DNA of 64,000 nucleotides from Paraeggerthella hongkongensis (GTDB taxonomy: Bacteria; Actinomycetota; Coriobacteriia; Coriobacteriales; Eggerthellaceae): the NCBI RefSeq assembly GCF_003340345.1, contig NZ_PPTQ01000002.1:124001-188000 (forward strand), in the 5' to 3' direction. The position numbers and the translations under genes are program-made. How positions within the stretch are numbered: position 1 is the stretch's first letter; each line of letters opens with the position of its first letter. Positions 27,053 through 35,817 of this stretch are shown here, one piece after another. The notes beneath the pieces were generated by a model. The model saw only the letters and a list, made by a program, of their open reading frames with translations. It was not told the DNA's origin and made no database searches.

Positions 27053-27089
27053 AGTTAAAGAATAATTAGACAAAATCGAAAGAGGCGAT

Positions 27090-27857
27090 ATGGACGATAT
27101 CCTGCCGAACGCCGCGCTCCTCGAGCGTTCACACGCATACTGGTCGCAACGGGCGGAGGAGTACTCGGCGCTGCATGCGGCGTCCCGCCACGAGGCCCTT
27201 CGCGATGCTCTCCGCGCTCTTCTGCGCGATCTCACGCCACACGTCGAGGAGCGCCCCCTGCGCGCGCTCGACGCGGGCTGCGGCTCGGGCTTCATGTCCC
27301 TCATCCTGGCCGAGCTGGGATGCGATGTGACGGCCGTCGATTTCTCCGAGGATATGCTGGCCGAGGCGGCCCGCAACGTCGCGCGCGCAGGCGCTTCGGG
27401 CATCGAGCTCGTTCATGCCGACGTTCAGCATCTCTCCTTCGACGAGGGCTCCTTCGACTTCGCTGTCTCGCGCAACGTGCTGTGGGTGCTGCCCGATGCG
27501 GCCGCCGCCTACGCGGGTATCTTCCGCGCGCTCGGGCCGGGCGGCGTGCTCGTGAACCTCGACGCGAACTACGGGCGGGCCTTCAACGCGGCCGCCGAGG
27601 CGGGGGAGGAGCCCGTGCATCCCACGCAGAGCGCCGCGCAGCTGCGCGAGCGCAACGCCATCGCCGCCGATCTGCCGGTCACGCGCGCGCAGCGGCCGGC
27701 CTGGGACGCGGGCGTGCTGCTCGGCTTGGGCGCGCAGGAGGTGCGGTGCATCCGGGACGCGGAGCGCTTGCTCGGCATCGACGGCGGCGACCGCTTCTCG
27801 GCGCGAGCGAGCGCGAGCGAGCGCGCCGCGCTGTTCGTCGTGAGCGCGCGCAAGTGA
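27090..27857 (+). CDS. Class I SAM-dependent methyltransferase
   Basis: A 255-aa methyltransferase with SAM motif I RALDAGCGSGFMSLILAELG (near residues 57-76), VTAVDFSEDMLAEAARNV, motif II DFAVSRNVLWVLPD and GPGGVLVNLDANYGRAF. The target is not evident. It is the first gene of a run with a metal-chelate ABC transporter; methyltransferases sometimes accompany such transporters in metallophore or corrinoid gene clusters, so it may act on a chelator. AAAGAGGCG lies upstream of the ATG. The gene is more GC-rich than its AT-rich leader. Confidence 0.85.
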   Translation: MDDILPNAALLERSHAYWSQRAEEYSALHAASRHEALRDALRALLRDLTPHVEERPLRALDAGCGSGFMSLILAELGCDVTAVDFSEDMLAEAARNVARAGASGIELVHADVQHLSFDEGSFDFAVSRNVLWVLPDAAAAYAGIFRALGPGGVLVNLDANYGRAFNAAAEAGEEPVHPTQSAAQLRERNAIAADLPVTRAQRPAWDAGVLLGLGAQEVRCIRDAERLLGIDGGDRFSARASASERAALFVVSARK

Positions 27858-27934
27858 CGCAAGGCCTCTCGACCGGCGAAAGCCGGCTGAACGCATAAAA
27901 GTGCAGGCAACCTCCAAACGAAAGTAGGAAAACC

Positions 27935-29068
27935 ATGGAAATGCTCTCTCGTCGCACGTTCCTGAAGGGCGTGCTCGTAGGCATCGGAAGCGCGGCGGCC
28001 TTCGGCTTCGCCGGCTGCTCGGGCGCATCGCAGGGCGACGCCTCCGGCGACGTCGGCGCCAAGACCGCCGAGGCTCCGTCGCAGCAAGATTGGACCTTCG
28101 AGGACCAAGCTGGCAACACGGTGACCGTCGGCGTGCCCGTGCAGCGCATGGTGGTCATGCAGCATCACTCCCTCGACATGCTCGCCCAGCTGGGCCAGCA
28201 GGGCAAAGTGGTGGGCGTCGAGAAGAACTGGGAAGGCGACCTCGGCTCCTACATGCGCGACGTGTTCCCCGGCATCGACGATCTGCCCGCCCCGGGCGAC
28301 TTGACGGACTGGAGCGTCGAGGCCATCGCTGCCCTCAAGCCCGACGTGGTGATCGCTGCGTCGCAGGCCAACCCCGACGCGATGAAGCAGGTGACCGACC
28401 TGGGCATTCCCGTGGTCGTGGTTTCGCTGCGAGGAGAGGGCAAGCAGGCCGAGGCCCAGAACCCTCGCCTCGCCGACGCCGACGCCGCCTACACGGAGGG
28501 CTGCCAGTGGGCCATTTCCACGCTGGGCCGTCTGACCGGCACCGAGCAGAAGGCCTCCGACATCTGGAAGATGTGCCTGGAGAGCCGGGCCATCGTCGAC
28601 CGCGCCATAGGCAAGATGGACGATGCCGACCGCGTCCGCGTATTCGTCGCCAACGAGAAGGAGAAGACCTACGGCAACGACAAGTACGTGGGCTGCCAGC
28701 TTCTGCGCGCCGGCGCGAAGAACGTGGCCGCCGAGGCCATCCAGGGCTACAAGCCCTACACGTTCGAGATGCTGGCTTCGTGGGACCCCGAAGTCATCAT
28801 CGTCCAGGACCGCTACATGGACGTCTACGACGCCGTCACCACCGATCCGAGGTACCGGGAGCTCTCTGCGGTGAAGAACGGCAAGGTGCTGCTGGCGCCG
28901 TACTGGACGAAGCCGTGGGGCAATCCCGATACCGATTCCATCGCCTTGGGCGAACTGTGGCTGGCCAACCGGTTCTATCCGGAGAAGGTGAGCGCCGACA
29001 CGGTGCGCGAGTACGCCGAGCGGTTCTACCGCGACTTCTACGGCGTCGAGTTCGCGGGCACCGTGTAA
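27935..29068 (+). CDS. ABC transporter substrate-binding lipoprotein (iron-chelate/B12 type)
   Basis: Captures a metal chelate outside the membrane. The N-terminus has a twin-arginine motif SRRTFLKG, a hydrophobic stretch and a lipobox FAGC (Cys near residue 28), so export by Tat and lipid anchoring are likely. The mature part is a type III (FepB/BtuF-like) binding fold: VQRMVVMQHHSLDMLAQLGQ, ALKPDVVIAASQANPDAMKQ and SWDPEVIIVQDRYMDVY. AGGAAAA precedes the ATG. The ligand may be a ferric siderophore, haem or a corrinoid; the nearby DtxR-like box favours iron. Confidence 0.87.
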   Translation: MEMLSRRTFLKGVLVGIGSAAAFGFAGCSGASQGDASGDVGAKTAEAPSQQDWTFEDQAGNTVTVGVPVQRMVVMQHHSLDMLAQLGQQGKVVGVEKNWEGDLGSYMRDVFPGIDDLPAPGDLTDWSVEAIAALKPDVVIAASQANPDAMKQVTDLGIPVVVVSLRGEGKQAEAQNPRLADADAAYTEGCQWAISTLGRLTGTEQKASDIWKMCLESRAIVDRAIGKMDDADRVRVFVANEKEKTYGNDKYVGCQLLRAGAKNVAAEAIQGYKPYTFEMLASWDPEVIIVQDRYMDVYDAVTTDPRYRELSAVKNGKVLLAPYWTKPWGNPDTDSIALGELWLANRFYPEKVSADTVREYAERFYRDFYGVEFAGTV

Positions 29069-29070
29069 GC

Positions 29071-30108
29071 GTGCGCGCTGCGAAAGCAAAGGCCGGCAGC
29101 GGCCTCGACGCGGTGACGGCGGCGGCGCTCGTTGCGCTGCCGCTCGTTTTCGCGACGGGGTCGCTTGCGCTGGGCGCCTACGCCGTCGACCCGATCGAAG
29201 TGTGCCGGATCCTGCTCGCGCGCATCGTCGGGCGGGATCTTGGCGCGGATGCGATGGCGGCGAACCTCGTGTGGGAGGTTCGCGTGCCCCGCGTGCTGGC
29301 GGCTGCCGTGGTGGGCGCCGGCCTGTCGGTCACGGGCGCCATGTTCCAAGGGCTGTTCAAGAACCCGCTGGCAGCGCCTGATACTCTCGGCGTCTCGAAC
29401 GGCGCGGGCTTCGGCGCGGCGCTGGCCATCGTGGCGGGGCTGTCGGGCTTCGGCACGCAGGTCGGGGCCATTGCGTTCGGCTTGGCGGCCGTGGCGCTGG
29501 CCTTCGCCATCGTGGCGCGGGGCCGCGCGTCCACGGTGACGCTTATCCTGTCGGGCATGCTCGTCGGCTCCCTGTTCTCGTCGCTCGTGTCGCTGCTCAA
29601 ATTCGTGGCCGACCCCACCGAGAAGCTGCCGCAGATCGTCTACTGGCTCATGGGGTCGCTGTCGGGCGTGGGCTACGACGCCCTTTCGGGCGTGCTGCCG
29701 CCGTACCTTGCGTTCATGGGCGTGCTGTTCCTGTTCCGCTGGAGGGCGAACGTGTTGAGCATGGGCGACGCGGAGGCGCGCTCGTTCGGTATCGACGTGG
29801 CGCGCGACCGCGGCATCATCATCGCGTCGTGCTCGGTGGTGACCGCGCTCACGGTGAGCCTGTCGGGCATCATCGGCTGGGTGGGCATCGTGGTGCCGCA
29901 TCTGGCTCGCATGCTGGTGGGGCCCGATTTCCGACGGCTCCTGCCGGCCTCTGCGTCGCTGGGCATGTGCTACCTCATCGCGATCGACGACCTGTGCCGC
30001 ACGGTTTCCGCGTTCGAGATTCCCATCGGCGTGATCACGGGCATCATCGGCGCGCCCATGTTCCTGTACTTCATCTACCGCAGAAAGGTCGCATGGTGGT
30101 GCGCATAG
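29071..30108 (+). CDS. FecCD/BtuC-family ABC permease
   Basis: A 345-aa permease with about ten helices. It has the family features WEVRVPRVLAAAVVGAGLSV, TGAMFQGLFKNPLAAPDTLG, the cytoplasmic coupling region AEARSFGIDV and GWVGIVVPHLARMLVGPDFR. It starts with GTG two bases after the stop of the binding-protein gene, so translation is probably coupled. It overlaps the ATPase gene by 16 bases. Together with the flanking genes it forms a complete importer. Confidence 0.9.
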   Translation: MRAAKAKAGSGLDAVTAAALVALPLVFATGSLALGAYAVDPIEVCRILLARIVGRDLGADAMAANLVWEVRVPRVLAAAVVGAGLSVTGAMFQGLFKNPLAAPDTLGVSNGAGFGAALAIVAGLSGFGTQVGAIAFGLAAVALAFAIVARGRASTVTLILSGMLVGSLFSSLVSLLKFVADPTEKLPQIVYWLMGSLSGVGYDALSGVLPPYLAFMGVLFLFRWRANVLSMGDAEARSFGIDVARDRGIIIASCSVVTALTVSLSGIIGWVGIVVPHLARMLVGPDFRRLLPASASLGMCYLIAIDDLCRTVSAFEIPIGVITGIIGAPMFLYFIYRRKVAWWCA

Positions 30109-30878
30109 ACATCGACAACCTGAGATTCTCCTACGGCAGGGGTCGGCCGGTCATCGACGGCTTGTCCCTGACGTACGAGTCGCCCGACGTGTTGTGCATC
30201 CTCGGCTCGAACGGCGCGGGGAAGAGCACGCTTCTGCAGTGCGTCGTCGGCGCGCTCGAGCCCGCGGGCGGCACGGTGCTCATCGACGGCAGGCCCGTGG
30301 GGTCGTATGCGCCGCGCGACCTCGCGCGGCGCATGGCTTACATCCCGCAGGCGCACGCCCCGACCTTCGAGTACCCGGTCGTCGACGTGGTGGCCATGGG
30401 GCGCACGTCCGCCATCGGGAGGTTCTCCTCTCCGGGCGCGGCGGACGAGGCCGCGGCGCTCGAGAAGCTGGACTTCCTCGGCATCGCGCATCTGAGCGCC
30501 GAGCCGTACACGCGGATCTCGGGAGGCGAGCGCCAGCTCGTGATGATCGCGTCGGCCTTGGCCCAGGAGCCCGAGGCGCTCGTGCTCGACGAGCCGACGG
30601 CGCACCTCGACTTCGGCAACCAGCACCGCTTCCTCAAGCTGGTGGAGCAGCTGCGCGCGCAGGGCATGGGCGTGATCATGACCACGCACTTTCCGGACCA
30701 CGCGCTCAGCCTGGGGGGTTCGACTGCCATCATGGACGGCGGCGTCGTAAGCCATGCGGGGCCCGCGCACGAGGTGGTCACCGCTGCAAGCATGCGCGCC
30801 CTTTACGGCATCGAGGCGAGCATCGAGAGCGTCGGTGGGAGGAGGGTCTGCATCCCCGGGCCCGTGAAGGGCCCGTAG
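30093..30878 (+). CDS. ABC transporter ATPase for the iron-chelate-type importer
   Basis: A 261-aa ATPase. Walker A LGSNGAGKSTLL lies near residues 32-43. The Q-loop is in MAYIPQAHAPTFEYPV, the signature is ISGGERQLVMIASALAQEP, Walker B is ALVLDEPTAHLDFGNQ and the switch His is in MTTHFPDHAL. AAAGG lies before the ATG, inside the end of the permease gene. Last gene of the transporter unit. Confidence 0.92.
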   Translation: MVVRIDIDNLRFSYGRGRPVIDGLSLTYESPDVLCILGSNGAGKSTLLQCVVGALEPAGGTVLIDGRPVGSYAPRDLARRMAYIPQAHAPTFEYPVVDVVAMGRTSAIGRFSSPGAADEAAALEKLDFLGIAHLSAEPYTRISGGERQLVMIASALAQEPEALVLDEPTAHLDFGNQHRFLKLVEQLRAQGMGVIMTTHFPDHALSLGGSTAIMDGGVVSHAGPAHEVVTAASMRALYGIEASIESVGGRRVCIPGPVKGP

Positions 30879-30998
30879 AGCTTGGCTGCTGCACGGCGCG
30901 CTTGCGCTCGGCCTCCTCTGGTTTTTCCGGTTCGCAGGGCAGGGCGGCCGCTCTACGGTTATGATAAGCGCGGAGTTCAAGAAGGAGGCGCACCCGTC

Positions 30999-31481
30999 AT
31001 GCAAACCATGTATTTCGCCGGAGGCTGTCTGTGGGGCGTTCAGGCATATATGAAGACCTTGCCGGGCGTCGTCGAAACGGAAGCGGGCCGCGCAAACGGC
31101 AGCACCGACACGCTCGACGGTCCCTACGACGGGTACGCGGAATGCGTCAGGACCGTCTTCGACGAGCGCGTCGTATCCGTTCCTCGGCTTATGGGGTACT
31201 TCTTCGAGATCATCGATCCGTACAGCTTGAACAAGCAGGGGATCGACGTCGGCAAGAAGTACCGTACCGGCGTGTACAGCAAGGATCCTCGCCATCTTGA
31301 TGAAGCAAGGGCCTTCATCGAAGCGCGCGACGATGCGGCGAGGATCGTCGTCGAGGTGGAGCCGTTGTCGAGGTACGTCAGAAGCGCCGACGAGCATCAG
31401 GACAGGCTCGATCGATGCCCGGACGATTACTGCCATATTCCCGCCGAGCTACTGGCCAAGCACAAGCGAGTTGTTCCCTAG
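30999..31481 (+). CDS. msrA: Peptide-methionine (S)-S-oxide reductase
   Basis: Repairs oxidised methionine. It has the catalytic YFAGGCLWGVQAYM near residues 5-18 (Cys in GGCLWG, with Leu replacing the usual Phe), GYAECVRTVFD and the region YFFEIIDPYSLNKQGIDVGK with YRTGVY. At 160 aa it is a short, single-domain enzyme. ADEHQDRLDRCPDDYCHIP near the C-terminus holds two cysteines that may resolve the sulfenic acid. GAAGGAGG precedes the ATG. TATGAT at 30960-30965 is a possible -10, so it may be transcribed separately from the transporter. Confidence 0.9.
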   Translation: MQTMYFAGGCLWGVQAYMKTLPGVVETEAGRANGSTDTLDGPYDGYAECVRTVFDERVVSVPRLMGYFFEIIDPYSLNKQGIDVGKKYRTGVYSKDPRHLDEARAFIEARDDAARIVVEVEPLSRYVRSADEHQDRLDRCPDDYCHIPAELLAKHKRVVP

Positions 31482-31722
31482 CGCTCGCTTTGCCCGCGCG
31501 TCGCGGAGCTAGCTTGATTAGCGGGATCGATGCGATTCGCGCCCGTAAAATACGCGACAGGGTGCGCAGCGCGCGAAAAACCGTCGACTCTGCGCGGTTT
31601 CTTTGGCGGCGTTGGTTTACCATGGGAACCGCACCGCGGATATGCGGATGCCGGCTAGGGAAGCGCATCGGTCCAGCGACGGGCCAAGCGTCAGCTGTTT
31701 CGCGTATCGAAGGGGGAGCCAG

Positions 31723-33648
31723 GTGAGGCGAGGGATTCTCATGCGGACCAACGTCTTGGTCTGCTTGATCATCGTCGGGGGATTCGTCGTCACGTCTGCG
31801 CTGAGCTACCAGGCCAACTACGGAGCCTCCCTTCAAAACATCGAGCAAGTGTCCCGCCTTGCGTCGGGCAGCATGTACCACCAGCTCAACACCACGTTTT
31901 CGAAGCCGCTCAACGTGTCGCTCACCATGGCGAACGACAGCCTGCTCAAACTTCTGCTCTCCGAAGAGCGCGACCGCGAGGACGATCCTAGCTACGATGA
32001 GACGATCCGAACCTACCTGGGGGAGTACCACGAGCTGTACGGCTACGAATCCGTGTTCCTGGTGTCGGCGGATACCGGGCGTTACTACAGCTATACCGGG
32101 TCGGATCGCACGATGAATCCTGAAGATCCTGCCAACGATTGGTATTACGACCTGTTGAAAAGCGGCGAAGCCTACGCGGCGAACGTGGATAACGACGACG
32201 CAGCGAACGGCGAAGTCACCCTGTTCGCGAACTGCGTGATCCGCGATGCGCAAGGCAACGCGCTCGGCGTCGTTGGCGTGGGCATGCGCATCGAGCATCT
32301 GCAATCGCTTTTCAGGCAGTACCACGACGACTTCGGCGTGGACGCCTACCTTGTAGACGCCGCGGGCACGGTGGAAGTGTCCGCGAACCACGACGTCGGG
32401 GAGAACCTGAACTACTTCGACGTGCATCCGTTCACGGAGGAGCAGAAGGCGGAGCTGACGAGCTGGGATTCCGCAACCGAATCTCTCGGGTTCTGGGCGG
32501 GTGAGAGCTCGGGCGTCATCCCGGTGGAATCCGACTACGTGGTCGCGCGCTTCTTGCCCGATGCCGGCTGGCATTTGGTTGTCGAAAGGGACACGAGCGA
32601 GCTTTTGACGGATCTGCGCTTGCAGCTTGCCGAGACGCTTGCCGTGATCGTCCTCATCGTGGGCGTCATCTTGTTCGTCATCACGTCGGTCATCCGCAAC
32701 TTCAACCGCAAGATCGTGAACCTGACGCAGTCGATCGAGCGAGAGCGCCGAACCGCGTTCGAGAAAGCCACGCAGCACCTGTTCGAGGACATCTACGAGC
32801 TGGACGTGACGAACGACCGCCCTGCGAACGAAGCGGCCGAAGATTATTTCGAAAGCCTGGGCGCGCCTCGGGGCGCTTCGTTCAGCGAAGGGTTGGCCAT
32901 CATCGCAGAGAAGCAGATCAAAGAGGAATTCCGCGACGGCTACCTGAACACGTTCTCTCCTGACAAGGTGCTCGAAGCGTACGAGGCCGGGCGCGAGGAG
33001 CTGCGCTACGAGTGCATGATATCGAGCGGCGGGGAGTACTACTGGCTGCGCATCACGGGGCGCATCGTGAAAAACGACGAAGACGGCGCGGTGCACATGC
33101 TGGTGTATCGCCAGAACGTCAACGCCGAGAAGCTGCGCGAGGGCCACATGCGCCGCCTTGCGATGACGGACGAGATGACGGGGCTGTACACCAAGTCTGC
33201 GACGGAGCGCGTCATAGAGCAGGCGCTCGAAGAGGATCGTGCGGGCCTGTTCGCGTTCTTCATCTTCGATATCGACGTGTTCAAGCAGGCGAACGACCGG
33301 TTCGGCCACGCCTTCGGCGACACGGTCATCAAGTCCTTCACCGGCTCCATCCGCTCGGCGTTCAGGAAAGACGACGTCATCGGCCGTATCGGCGGCGACG
33401 AGTTCGTGGCGTTCGCCTCCGTGCCCAACGAGGCGTGGGCCAGGAGGAAGGCCGAGGAGCTTTCGCGCGAGCTGGATCGCGACCATGTCAGCAACGGTAA
33501 GACGTGGCACATGTCGGCGAGCATCGGCATCGCGTTCGCCCCTCGCGACGGCTCGGACTTCGATACGCTGTACAAGCACGCCGACCAGGCTTTGTACCGC
33601 ACGAAGGAGAAGGGTCGAAACGGGTTGACGGTGTACGGGGAGGACTAG
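31723..33648 (+). CDS. Membrane-bound diguanylate cyclase with extracellular dCache sensor
   Basis: A 641-aa signalling protein. The N-terminal helix ILMRTNVLVCLIIVGGFVVT is followed by a large outer domain of about 270 residues. Its features (YESVFLVSADTGRYYSYTGS, NDWYYDLLKSG, ALGVVGVGMRIEHLQSLF) are typical of a double Cache ligand sensor. A second helix ETLAVIVLIVGVILFVITSV lies near residue 310. A PAS-like segment (ELRYECMISSGGEYYWLRIT) follows, then the GGDEF domain with MTDEMTGLYTKSATERVIEQ and GRIGGDEFVAF near residue 556. GTG at 31723 with GGGGGA upstream is preferred; the ATG six codons later is the alternative. Makes cyclic di-GMP in response to an outside ligand. Confidence 0.9.
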   Translation: MRRGILMRTNVLVCLIIVGGFVVTSALSYQANYGASLQNIEQVSRLASGSMYHQLNTTFSKPLNVSLTMANDSLLKLLLSEERDREDDPSYDETIRTYLGEYHELYGYESVFLVSADTGRYYSYTGSDRTMNPEDPANDWYYDLLKSGEAYAANVDNDDAANGEVTLFANCVIRDAQGNALGVVGVGMRIEHLQSLFRQYHDDFGVDAYLVDAAGTVEVSANHDVGENLNYFDVHPFTEEQKAELTSWDSATESLGFWAGESSGVIPVESDYVVARFLPDAGWHLVVERDTSELLTDLRLQLAETLAVIVLIVGVILFVITSVIRNFNRKIVNLTQSIERERRTAFEKATQHLFEDIYELDVTNDRPANEAAEDYFESLGAPRGASFSEGLAIIAEKQIKEEFRDGYLNTFSPDKVLEAYEAGREELRYECMISSGGEYYWLRITGRIVKNDEDGAVHMLVYRQNVNAEKLREGHMRRLAMTDEMTGLYTKSATERVIEQALEEDRAGLFAFFIFDIDVFKQANDRFGHAFGDTVIKSFTGSIRSAFRKDDVIGRIGGDEFVAFASVPNEAWARRKAEELSRELDRDHVSNGKTWHMSASIGIAFAPRDGSDFDTLYKHADQALYRTKEKGRNGLTVYGED

Positions 33649-33780
33649 GCCGCACCGATTCCGATCGCCGCGTCGCAGCGGCAACGATTCCATAACGACG
33701 GGGTTACCTTTAACCGCTTGACGGGCGGTCGCCCCCTGCCTTTCCTATGCTTATGGTGCAGTCGATGGAAAGGAGCGATC

Positions 33781-34032
33781 ATGAGCATCATCGTGTGGAT
33801 AGTCATCGGCGGACTGGCGGGTTGGATTGCAAGCCTCATCATGAAAACCGACGGAGGCTTTCTCAAGAACATCGTTACCGGAGTGGTGGGCGCGCTCGTC
33901 GGCGGGTTCCTCATGGACTTCCTCGGGCAAGCGGGGTTCACCGGCCTCAACGTGTGGTCGTTCGTCGTCGCGCTGATTGGGTCCATCGTTCTTTTGGCGG
34001 CGATCAACCTGATCACGGGAAAGAAGTCATAG
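33781..34032 (+). CDS. GlsB/YeaQ/YmgE-family membrane protein
   Basis: An 83-aa protein of the transglycosylase-associated (GlsB) family: MSIIVWIVIGGLAGWIASLI, glycine-rich MKTDGGFLKNIVTGVVGALV and a third helix SFVVALIGSIVLLAAINLIT. Family members are small stress-linked membrane proteins without enzymatic activity of their own. AAAGGAG lies before the ATG. Transcribed alone and followed by a GC-rich hairpin. Confidence 0.9.
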   Translation: MSIIVWIVIGGLAGWIASLIMKTDGGFLKNIVTGVVGALVGGFLMDFLGQAGFTGLNVWSFVVALIGSIVLLAAINLITGKKS

Positions 34033-34040
34033 CAAAAGCA

Positions 34041-34068
34041 CGGCCCGCCTCGCAGATCGGGCGGGCCG
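34041..34068. terminator. GC-rich hairpin after the GlsB-like gene
   Basis: CGGCCCGCC pairs with GGCGGGCCG. It lies between convergent genes. There is no clear T run. Confidence 0.5.
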
Positions 34069-34088
34069 CATGCGCGGGGCTTGCCGCC

Positions 34089-35186
34089 CTACGGAAAGGC
34101 AACCTCCGCATTCCCGATCGTGACCGACGCCACCTCTTCAAGGTTGAGGAAGGCATCGAACATGAACGTCTTGCTGCATGCCGTGGCCGAGCCCTGCTCG
34201 CGCATGCTGCTTGCGGCGTTGGACGCGTCGATCGACGTTCCGTCCTTCAGGCGCACCGTCATCCTCACGTCGCGGAATCGATCCAGTTCCTCGGACCGCA
34301 TTGCGGGATCCTGCTCGAAAGCGCCCCCGCCTTGCCCGATCGTCCCTTGCACCGTGTAGTCCACGGCAAGCGAAAGGGGAGAAAGGGAGATCGCCTCGAC
34401 GGTGGCGTCCATGCCGTCGACGTCGAGCGCCTGCCCGGCGGGCAGGGCGACGGATGTGTCCTCGTAGTCGATGGCGAACTTCATTTTCCACGTCCCTTCG
34501 GCCACCATTCGCCTGTCGCCTTCCGGACCGAGCGCGCAGAGATCGCTCAGCTCGACGTGCGCCGTCTTGCCCGCGATGGTGCCGTCGGAGGTGTTCACGG
34601 TCATTCGCTGCACGAATCGAAGGGCGTTGTCGGCGGGATCGGGATCGTGGAAGCTGGAGCTGCCTCCGCTTCCCGTAAAGCCCGGTACATGCAGCATGGA
34701 GCCGTTTTCGAACCAGAGCGGCAGCAGACCGTTTTCGAGAGGCTCGATGCCTTCGAACGCCGTGCCGTCGTTCTTCTCGACGCGAAACACCAGCGCGTAG
34801 CTGCGCGCATCCCCTACGATCGCCTCGGCCGTGATGGTAATGCCGTTCGTCGTGGCGCTTACGCCAAGCGGACGCCCTATCTTGTCGATCACCTCGGTTT
34901 GCGCAGGAGGCCCCCCGAACACGTCGTCGAACACGTCTTCCATGCTCGAAAGCGCGCCGGACGCGTACGCGCCGCCGCAGATCGCAGCCGTCAAGCACGC
35001 GGCAGCCGCTACGGCGACGATCGTCCGGCGGGTCCGCTTTCCACCGGGTTGCGCCGAGGCTGCGAAGGCGCGCTTCCCCGAGCGCTCGGGTTCTTCGCAG
35101 GCGGCCGCGAGGTTGCGTGCCAAGCGCGCTTTCTCGTCGTCGGAGAATCGCAGGTCGTCCAGTGCGCGTCGAAGCTCATCGTTCAT
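34089..35186 (-). CDS. DUF4179 membrane protein, probable anti-sigma factor
   Basis: A 365-aa protein. The cytoplasmic N-terminus of about 50 residues (MNDELRRALDDLRFSDDEKA) is the likely sigma-binding part. One membrane helix TIVAVAAAACLTAAICGGAY lies near residues 55-74. The outer part follows the DUF4179 pattern (VIDKIGRPLGVSATTNGITI, YALVFRVE, MVAEGTWKMKFAIDYE). DUF4179 proteins are typically encoded right after an ECF sigma factor and hold it inactive. Here the two genes overlap by 11 bases, supporting that role. No protease site is evident. Confidence 0.85.
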   Translation of the reverse strand: MNDELRRALDDLRFSDDEKARLARNLAAACEEPERSGKRAFAASAQPGGKRTRRTIVAVAAAACLTAAICGGAYASGALSSMEDVFDDVFGGPPAQTEVIDKIGRPLGVSATTNGITITAEAIVGDARSYALVFRVEKNDGTAFEGIEPLENGLLPLWFENGSMLHVPGFTGSGGSSSFHDPDPADNALRFVQRMTVNTSDGTIAGKTAHVELSDLCALGPEGDRRMVAEGTWKMKFAIDYEDTSVALPAGQALDVDGMDATVEAISLSPLSLAVDYTVQGTIGQGGGAFEQDPAMRSEELDRFRDVRMTVRLKDGTSIDASNAASSMREQGSATACSKTFMFDAFLNLEEVASVTIGNAEVAFP

Positions 35187-35670
35187 CGGATTCCTCCTTC
35201 AACATGGCGCGCAGCTTCGCGCGGCCGCGGCTTGCGTGCGCCGCTACGGCCGACTCGCTGCGTCCGGTCATCTCGGCTATCTCTTTCAGGGAGTATCCCT
35301 CGTAGTAATGCAGGTAGATGGCTTCGCGGTAGTTCTGCGGCAGCCGCATGACCTGGTCGAGCACGTTGCTTTCGGGCGGTTCGGGCGCGGGCGGGTCCGC
35401 CATCTCGTCAAGCGGCGCCGACGTTCGCCGAAACCCGCTGCGCAGCACGTCTTTGCAGGCGTTCGCTGCGGCGCGAATCACCCAGGACCTCTCGTGCTCG
35501 GCGCTTTCGAAGGGATCCGTGCGGCTCATGAGCTTGAACAGCACGTTTTGGCAGATGTCCTCGGCGTCGTGCGTGGATTTCAGGTACGTGTAGCTCAACC
35601 TCAGGATAAGGTCCGCGTACGCGTCCACTAGCCGTTCGGCTTCGGCTTGCGCCGGCCGTCTTTTGTCCAT
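35176..35670 (-). CDS. ECF-type RNA polymerase sigma factor
   Basis: A 164-aa sigma-70 family factor with only regions 2 and 4. Region 2 is VDAYADLILRLSYTYLKSTH, with AEDICQNVLFKLM and HERSWVIRAAANACKDVLRS. Region 4 is MRLPQNYREAIYLHYYEGYS, then LKEIAEMTGRSESAVAAHAS. It directs polymerase to a small regulon, held in check by the overlapping DUF4179 gene. Start MDKRRP is chosen on family length; its ribosome binding site is weak, and an alternative start 22 codons upstream adds unrelated sequence. A -24/-10 pattern for its own promoter was not identified. Confidence 0.88.
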   Translation of the reverse strand: MDKRRPAQAEAERLVDAYADLILRLSYTYLKSTHDAEDICQNVLFKLMSRTDPFESAEHERSWVIRAAANACKDVLRSGFRRTSAPLDEMADPPAPEPPESNVLDQVMRLPQNYREAIYLHYYEGYSLKEIAEMTGRSESAVAAHASRGRAKLRAMLKEESDER

Positions 35671-35817
35671 GATCCGGTTCGCTTCCTGTCGTGTGGGCCC
35701 GATCGTCGCCGGGCGGCAACGCTGCTTCACCGACAATACGAACGAGATGCGCGAATCCTGACACCCGCGCGAAAGATTTCGAGAAGACGCGCCGAGGATT
35801 CCGCGCTCCCGAAGGGT

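Larger units (their letters stand above)
26618..27089. other. 472-base divergent intergenic region of the iron-type gene cluster
   Basis: No gene is evident. It contains the DtxR-like box at 26766-26784, two imperfect direct repeats around GCAGCCCGT (near 26874 and 26969), and an AT-rich promoter region from about 27022 to 27075 in contrast to the GC-rich surroundings. I checked for a cobalamin-type box and saw none. Confidence 0.5.
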
